Assembly: GCA_035415815.1 (NCBI GenBank)
Contig: DAOOGR010000018.1
Span: 1 to 25,367 of the forward strand
Direction: 5' to 3'
Origin: Rectinema sp003452735
GTDB lineage: Bacteria > Spirochaetota > Spirochaetia > Treponematales > Rectinemataceae
DNA length: 25,367 nt
Shown one piece after another: positions 21,919-25,367 of this stretch. The notes beneath the pieces are model-generated. The model saw nothing but the letters and a program-made list of their open reading frames with translations. It had not been told where the DNA came from and ran no database searches. A program made the translations under genes and the position numbers. Every line of letters starts with the position of its first letter. Positions within the stretch are counted from its first letter, which is position 1.

Positions 21919-21948
21919 TTGACATTGTCGCTCGGTATCTGCTAGCTT
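21919..21948 (+). promoter_or_regulatory. Promoter of rpsT
   Basis: A perfect TTGACA (21919-21924), an 18-base spacer and TAGCTT (21943-21948) with an extended -10 TG at 21940-21941. Initiation near 21955 gives a 55-nt leader. Confidence 0.6.
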
Positions 21949-22009
21949 AAGCACAGAAATTCGATTGAACCAAGATTTTCATTAAACATAGCTATCTGGA
22001 GGAATTCCA

Positions 22010-22279
22010 TTGAGTACAAGTAACTTGTCTGCAGAAAAGCGCCAAAGGCAAAATGAAAAGCGCAGGCTTGCTAATAAAAGTACAAAAACTTCCATAAAAT
22101 CGGCGGCTAGGAAAGTAGTCATTGCATCAGAAAAAAAAGATGCAGCAGCAGCAAAAGAAGCTCTATCAGAGATGATCAAGCGGATTGATTCAGCAGCCAG
22201 AAAAGGAATAGTAAAGAAAAATACTGCGGCCAGGAAAAAATCCCGGATGCAGCGACTTGTAAATAAGATAGATCAATAG
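22010..22279 (+). CDS. rpsT: 30S ribosomal protein S20
   Basis: The 89-residue, lysine- and alanine-rich helical protein has the S20 pattern: SAEKRQRQNEKRRLANKSTK (7-26), SAARKVV, a central 'AAAAKEALSEMIKRIDSAARK' region (about 46-66, here written by position and key residues), and the C-terminal IVKKNTAARKKSRMQRLVNK. S20 binds 16S rRNA early in 30S assembly. The start is TTG, with GGAGGA at 21998-22003 six bases upstream and no nearby ATG. E. coli rpsT also uses a UUG start, which is important for its autoregulation. The HU-like gene follows after 45 bases. Confidence 0.93.
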   Translation: MSTSNLSAEKRQRQNEKRRLANKSTKTSIKSAARKVVIASEKKDAAAAKEALSEMIKRIDSAARKGIVKKNTAARKKSRMQRLVNKIDQ

Positions 22280-22324
22280 ATCAGATTGAGAGTCTAGTAC
22301 CTTCAGAAAGGAGCAGAGAACGAT

Positions 22325-22669
22325 ATGGCCGAAAAATTGACAAAAGCCGAATTGATAGATGCGCTGTATGATTCGCTGTCGCCGACAAGCCGGACCACAC
22401 GGAAGGAAATCCATGAGCTTATCGACGGTTTATTTGCTGAAATAAAGGGCGCAATTCTTGATGGCAAGATAGTCGAGTTAAGAGGCTTTGGTACTTTCGA
22501 GGTAAAACTCAGAAAAGGCAGATCAAAGGCTAGAAATCCAAAAACGGGCGAAATCGTTTCTGTCACAGATCACGGTGTAGCCACCTTTCGGCCTGGCAGA
22601 GAGCTTAAGAAGGCTGCATGGGAAATGGATATCGAACGCATTCCCAAATCATTTAGAAAAAAGGTTTGA
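22325..22669 (+). CDS. HU/IHF-family DNA-binding protein
   Basis: This 114-residue histone-like protein is longer than the usual ~90. It has LTKAELIDALYDSL (5-18), the helical dimerisation part, VELRGFGTFEVKLRKGRSKA (50-69; GFGTF is the family signature), RNPKTGE (70-76, the beta-arm tip) and FRPGRELKKAAW (88-99). The beta-arm lacks the usual proline-intercalating 'xNPxTG' changes and so should still bend DNA. A basic C-terminal tail (about 100-114) is extra. AAAGGAG lies about 12 bases upstream, rather far. It follows rpsT and probably shares its transcript. Whether it acts as HU or IHF cannot be decided. Confidence 0.92.
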   Translation: MAEKLTKAELIDALYDSLSPTSRTTRKEIHELIDGLFAEIKGAILDGKIVELRGFGTFEVKLRKGRSKARNPKTGEIVSVTDHGVATFRPGRELKKAAWEMDIERIPKSFRKKV

Positions 22670-22691
22670 TCATTGCTTTTTTGCCAAATAA

Positions 22692-22719
22692 GGAAGGCCA
22701 TTATTAATAATGGCTTTCC
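22692..22719. repeat. 28-bp near-perfect palindrome abutting the bactofilin start codon
   Basis: The two 14-base arms GGAAGGCCATTATT and AATAATGGCTTTCC differ from perfect complementarity at one position (a G-U pair in RNA), with no spacer. It ends at 22719, one base before the ATG at 22720, and is not followed by a T run on either strand, so it is not a standard terminator. Its left arm holds the only purine-rich candidate ribosome site (GGAAGG). Operator or translation-control hairpin are the main options. Confidence 0.6.
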
Positions 22720-23115
22720 ATGTCGATTATGAAAAAGTTGAATTTAGAACCTTCGGAACCATACGGAACGCATATCGGGCCAGCTCTTATATTGAATGGG
22801 ATACTGCGTTCGAGTCAGCCCCTTGACTTGCACTGTGTTTTCCATGGTTCAATAGAAGGGACATTCATTAAGATTTCTCGAAATGCCAAGATAGATGTTG
22901 ATTTGTTAAGGGCTAGACAAGTTATTATAGCTGGACAATTCAAAGGATATATGAGCGTTTCGGAAGAAATAGTAATTCTTCCTAATGCTAGTGTTAAGAG
23001 CGATATTAAAGTATCATGCCTCCATATTATAGAAGGTGCACAATTTGAAGGCAAAATCAGGATGGCTGAGTTTTCTCCAGATGATAAAAGCCAAACAGAA
23101 GATAGAAGACATTGA
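22720..23115 (+). CDS. Bactofilin
   Basis: The 131-residue protein has the bactofilin (DUF583) beta-helix core: THIGPALILNGILRSSQPLD (17-36), VFHGSIEGTFIKISRNAKID, VIIAGQFKGYMSV and ILPNASVKSDIKVSCLHIIE, in repeating ~18-residue rungs. Bactofilins polymerise without nucleotides into cytoskeletal filaments that guide cell shape and envelope enzymes. The N-terminus and C-terminal tail (SPDDKSQTEDRRH) are polar and disordered. Neither the ATG at 22720 nor the in-frame ATG at 22729 has a proper ribosome site; a palindrome ends right before the first. It lies between the HU-like gene and rho, and its end overlaps the rho upstream promoter. Confidence 0.9.
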   Translation: MSIMKKLNLEPSEPYGTHIGPALILNGILRSSQPLDLHCVFHGSIEGTFIKISRNAKIDVDLLRARQVIIAGQFKGYMSVSEEIVILPNASVKSDIKVSCLHIIEGAQFEGKIRMAEFSPDDKSQTEDRRH

Positions 23116-23140
23116 CATCGCTACATTGTCGCACTATATT
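23112..23140 (+). promoter_or_regulatory. Strong upstream promoter of rho
   Basis: Perfect TTGACA (23112-23117, overlapping the bactofilin stop), a 17-base spacer and TATATT (23135-23140). Initiation near 23147 gives a ~158-nt leader to rho. Confidence 0.7.
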
Positions 23141-23161
23141 GATATTATCTATTGCATATTC

Positions 23162-23223
23162 GCGGCGCAAATGGCCGCACTTGGTCCAAAAAACTTACCT
23201 TTCGATTTGACTCAATGCGCCGC
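23162..23223 (+). promoter_or_regulatory. Structured rho leader
   Basis: GCGGCGCA (23162-23169) can pair with TGCGCCGC (23216-23223), an 8-bp GC-rich stem closing 46 bases. Inside, TGGCC and GGTCCA can form a small bulged hairpin. It lies within the ~158-nt leader transcribed from the promoter at 23112-23140. An attenuation or autoregulatory role is inferred. Confidence 0.45.
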
Positions 23224-23239
23224 TAAAGAATCCATATAA
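23171..23239 (+). CDS. Possible rho leader peptide (22 codons)
   Basis: An ATG at 23171 opens a 22-codon frame starting MAALGPKNLPFDLTQ and ending at TAA 23237-23239, inside the rho leader. It has no clear ribosome site, so translation is doubtful. E. coli rho also has a short upstream leader ORF (rhoL), but no sequence similarity is claimed. Confidence 0.25.
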   Translation: MAALGPKNLPFDLTQCAAKESI

Positions 23240-23254
23240 AATAAATTGGGAGCC

Positions 23255-23288
23255 ATTAAGATGCCTGGCACCGTCTTAATCGTATAAT
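23255..23288 (+). promoter_or_regulatory. Inverted repeat and second -10 element before rho
   Basis: ATTAAGA (23255-23261) and TCTTAAT (23274-23280) flank a small nested repeat TGCC-T-GGCA (23262-23270). A perfect TATAAT follows at 23283-23288 without a good -35. The repeat could be an operator, a leader hairpin or a REP-like element. Confidence 0.45.
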
Positions 23289-23304
23289 ATCATGGAGATT
23301 CTCA

Positions 23305-25053
23305 ATGGCAATTCATAATGGAAATAAGACAACTTTACCCCCAGCAAAATCTTCTGATAATGAGGAGAATAATTCAGCGGTGCCAAAAGAGGAAATAGCC
23401 ATGAATCAAAGTCAGCACGAAGAGCAACCCATTTTACAGAATGGATCACTTTTAGAGGGACAGACCGAAGATCTCGTGCAAGACATACAACGGTCATTGA
23501 ACGATGTACATGTTGCCTCACCTTTGAAGAATCAGCAACAGAAGGTCCGGAAGCCAGTTACTAAAATTCGTTTAAAAAAGAAGCCTACGCAAAATGTGGA
23601 CCTCGTAGAAGAAAGTCAATCAAATGGATCGACAACAACTGCTGAAGCACTTGAAGAACAGCCCAATGGATTTGTTGTTGCAGCGATGCCTCTCGATGAC
23701 CATCAGCATCAAAAATTGGTTGAGTTACCCAAGTCAGAGTTGGAAAACCGTGTGGAACAGAGAATTGAATCCAGAGCTCGCCTATTGATCAACGATCTTT
23801 CAAAGATGGGCATAATAGAATTGAGAGAGCTAGGGGCTAAATATGGTATAAATCATGATTTGCTCATCACACTAAAAAAACAAGAACTCATTTTCAATAT
23901 TCTCAAAGGGCACACCGAACACGGCGGCATAATATATGCCTATGGCTCGCTTGAAATCCTTCCGGACGGCTATGGCTTTTTGCGTTCTCCTCAAAACTCT
24001 TATCTACCAGGTACAGATGACATTTACATTTCCCCTTCGCAAATCAGGCTCTTTAACCTTAAGACAGGTGATACTGTCTATGGTCAGATCAGGAGCCCTA
24101 AGGAAGGTGAGCGCTTTTTTGCCATGCTTCGTATCGAACAGATCAATTTCGACGATCCTTCGGTAGCTCAGAATAGAATTCCCTTCGAGGACCTTACCCC
24201 TCTCTACCCCACGCAAAAATTGGATCTAGAAACCAGCACAGAAGAAATATCTACTAGAATCATCAATCTTTTCTGTCCGATAGGAAAGGGCCAGCGCGGA
24301 CTCATTGTATCCCCACCCCGTACTGGAAAAACCATTCTTTTACAAAAAATAGCCAATGCCATAACAGCCAATCATCCCGAAGTCTATCTCATTGTTCTCC
24401 TCATCGACGAGCGACCTGAAGAGGTCACAGATATGGAGCGAACAGTAAAGGCTGAAGTCATCTCTTCAACATTCGACGAACAGGCCACTCGTCATGTCCA
24501 AGTGGCTGAGATGGTACTAGAGAAAGCGAAGCGCCTTGTCGAGCACAAACGAGATGTTGTAATCCTGCTCGATTCGATCACAAGACTAGCACGAGCTTAC
24601 AACCAAACCGTCCCCACTTCGGGCAAGATCCTTTCTGGAGGTGTAGATTCGAATGCTTTACACAAGCCTAAGCGATTTTTCGGAGCGGCGCGCAATATAG
24701 AACAGGGAGGTTCATTGACTATCATTGCTACCGCCCTTATCGATACCGGTTCACGCATGGATGAAGTAATCTTTGAGGAGTTCAAGGGTACAGGCAACAT
24801 GGAGATCAACCTCGATAGACGCTTGTCCGATCGCCGTCTCTACCCTGCTATCAACATTAAGAAATCCGGAACAAGAAAAGAAGAGCTTCTAATCTCAGAA
24901 GAAGAGCTTCAAAAGATTTGGGTTCTGCGTAAAGTAATAAATCCGATGGATGATATCGAAATAATTGAACTGCTCATCGACCGTATGATGAAGACTAAGA
25001 ACAATGATGCCTTTCTCAAATCAATGAATACTCCTTATTCGAGCATGGAATAA
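23305..25053 (+). CDS. rho: Transcription termination factor Rho
   Basis: Rho is the hexameric RNA helicase that ends untranslated transcripts. The protein has 582 residues, about 160 more than E. coli Rho, owing to an N-terminal arm (1-155) that is polar, Q/N/E-rich and carries a basic patch (VRKPVTKIRLKKKP, 81-94). The conserved part has the Rho N-domain (about 160-200), the RNA-binding cold-shock-like domain (208-285, ILPDGYGFLRSP), Walker A SPPRTGKT (336-343), LLIDERPEEVTDM (366-378), Walker B VVILLDSITRLARAYN (418-433) and GTGNMEINLDRRLSDRRLYP (495-514). The Walker A position that is lysine in E. coli (PPKAGKT) is arginine here, as in many other bacteria. GGAG lies seven bases before the ATG. 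Confidence 0.96.
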   Translation: MAIHNGNKTTLPPAKSSDNEENNSAVPKEEIAMNQSQHEEQPILQNGSLLEGQTEDLVQDIQRSLNDVHVASPLKNQQQKVRKPVTKIRLKKKPTQNVDLVEESQSNGSTTTAEALEEQPNGFVVAAMPLDDHQHQKLVELPKSELENRVEQRIESRARLLINDLSKMGIIELRELGAKYGINHDLLITLKKQELIFNILKGHTEHGGIIYAYGSLEILPDGYGFLRSPQNSYLPGTDDIYISPSQIRLFNLKTGDTVYGQIRSPKEGERFFAMLRIEQINFDDPSVAQNRIPFEDLTPLYPTQKLDLETSTEEISTRIINLFCPIGKGQRGLIVSPPRTGKTILLQKIANAITANHPEVYLIVLLIDERPEEVTDMERTVKAEVISSTFDEQATRHVQVAEMVLEKAKRLVEHKRDVVILLDSITRLARAYNQTVPTSGKILSGGVDSNALHKPKRFFGAARNIEQGGSLTIIATALIDTGSRMDEVIFEEFKGTGNMEINLDRRLSDRRLYPAINIKKSGTRKEELLISEEELQKIWVLRKVINPMDDIEIIELLIDRMMKTKNNDAFLKSMNTPYSSME

Positions 25054-25058
25054 GCATA

Positions 25059-25087
25059 TTGACTAGAGCTGGTCGATTTTATATATT
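25059..25087 (+). promoter_or_regulatory. Promoter of rpmE
   Basis: TTGACT (25059-25064), a 17-base spacer and TATATT (25082-25087) directly after the rho stop. Initiation near 25094 gives a ~55-nt leader with GGAGGA (25139-25144). Confidence 0.7.
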
Positions 25088-25148
25088 GAAGCGCCGTGTC
25101 TTGCTAGTTTTCCAATAGAAATACTACTAAGACCCTATGGAGGAATAA

Positions 25149-25364
25149 ATGAAAAAGGGAATACACCCAAAATATGAGCTCACAACAATAACTTGTGCAT
25201 GCGGAAATGTCATTGAGACCCGCTCAACAGCTAAGAATATCCAAGTAGAAATCTGTTCTGCCTGTCATCCATTCTTCACTGGCAAACAGAAACTTGTCGA
25301 TACTGCAGGGCGCATAGAGCGCTTTAATAAGAAATATGGAATAAAGGCTAACGATAACGATTAA
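25149..25364 (+). CDS. rpmE: 50S ribosomal protein L31 (zinc-binding form)
   Basis: The 71-residue L31 has the standard start MKKGIHPKYE and the zinc-binding cysteines Cys16, Cys18, Cys36 and Cys39 (TCACGNVIETRST and EICSACHPFFTGKQK), so it is the C+ form. VDTAGRIERFNKKYG is the typical C-terminal block. L31 bridges the two ribosomal subunits. GGAGGA is five bases upstream of the ATG. It follows rho, as I recall in Treponema and many other bacteria, but has its own strong promoter. The stop is at 25362-25364 and the window ends three bases later. Confidence 0.96.
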   Translation: MKKGIHPKYELTTITCACGNVIETRSTAKNIQVEICSACHPFFTGKQKLVDTAGRIERFNKKYGIKANDND

Positions 25365-25367
25365 TTG

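Noticed and set aside
23036..23239. A 67-codon frame across the bactofilin end and rho leader
   Set aside because: Its upstream part is in another frame of bactofilin; only the last 22 codons, from the ATG at 23171, are kept as a doubtful leader peptide.
1..25367. CRISPR arrays, tRNA or rRNA genes, prophage or plasmid functions
   Set aside because: No regularly spaced repeats, cloverleaf-like sequence, rRNA segments or phage genes were seen on either strand.

Overview
The window (about 25.4 kb, moderate GC, one scaffold gap) looks like a chromosomal segment of a spirochaete, most likely Treponema-like. The grounds are the gene order S20 (rpsT) - HU-like protein - bactofilin - rho - L31 (rpmE), which I recall from Treponema, a PyrF-PyrE fusion, Rho with a long disordered N-terminal arm, a MutL of the endonuclease type, and small proteins of spirochaetal character. 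This assignment is from memory of gene content; no search was run.

Layout. 1-275 (minus) is the 5' end of an insertion-sequence transposase cut by the window edge; its reading frame is out of phase with its apparent ATG. 542-3192 (plus) holds ornithine aminotransferase and a membrane-anchored protein with acidic repeat-like loops. 11425-3189 (minus) is a long, tightly packed run: MobA-like, bifunctional formiminotransferase-cyclodeaminase, a class I/II aminotransferase, FolD, FolE2, a small glycine-rich membrane protein, MiaB and a SPOR-domain protein. The centre of this run is folate and one-carbon metabolism. At 11425/11437 the run abuts a divergent phosphoribosyltransferase-like gene with only 11 bases between the start codons.

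12334-12652 is a non-coding stretch with a promoter, a predicted ~90-nt RNA, a perfect terminator and an inverted-repeat promoter in front of rex. Rex is followed by a THEP1-like NTPase and then an IscR-type Rrf2 regulator with its own promoter. The PyrF-PyrE fusion (minus) is divergent from an outer-membrane beta-barrel candidate that is interrupted by 100 Ns. mutL, a metallophosphoesterase and a ParB/Srx-like protein overlap as one operon. A second predicted ~83-nt RNA follows, then a 56-residue zinc-ribbon protein, plsC (minus), and the rpsT-HU-bactofilin-rho-rpmE block.

The most interesting signal is a pair of candidate small RNAs (12437-12526 and 20687-20769). Each has its own sigma-70-like promoter, a weak 5' stem-loop and a terminator hairpin whose loop carries an anti-Shine-Dalgarno sequence (CCUCC core). 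Other regulatory oddities are a structured rho leader with a 22-codon ORF, a near-perfect palindrome touching the bactofilin start codon, a 26-bp inverted repeat over a -10 element upstream of rex, and a palindrome containing both divergent start codons at mobA. All promoter and RNA calls are visual and need transcript data.
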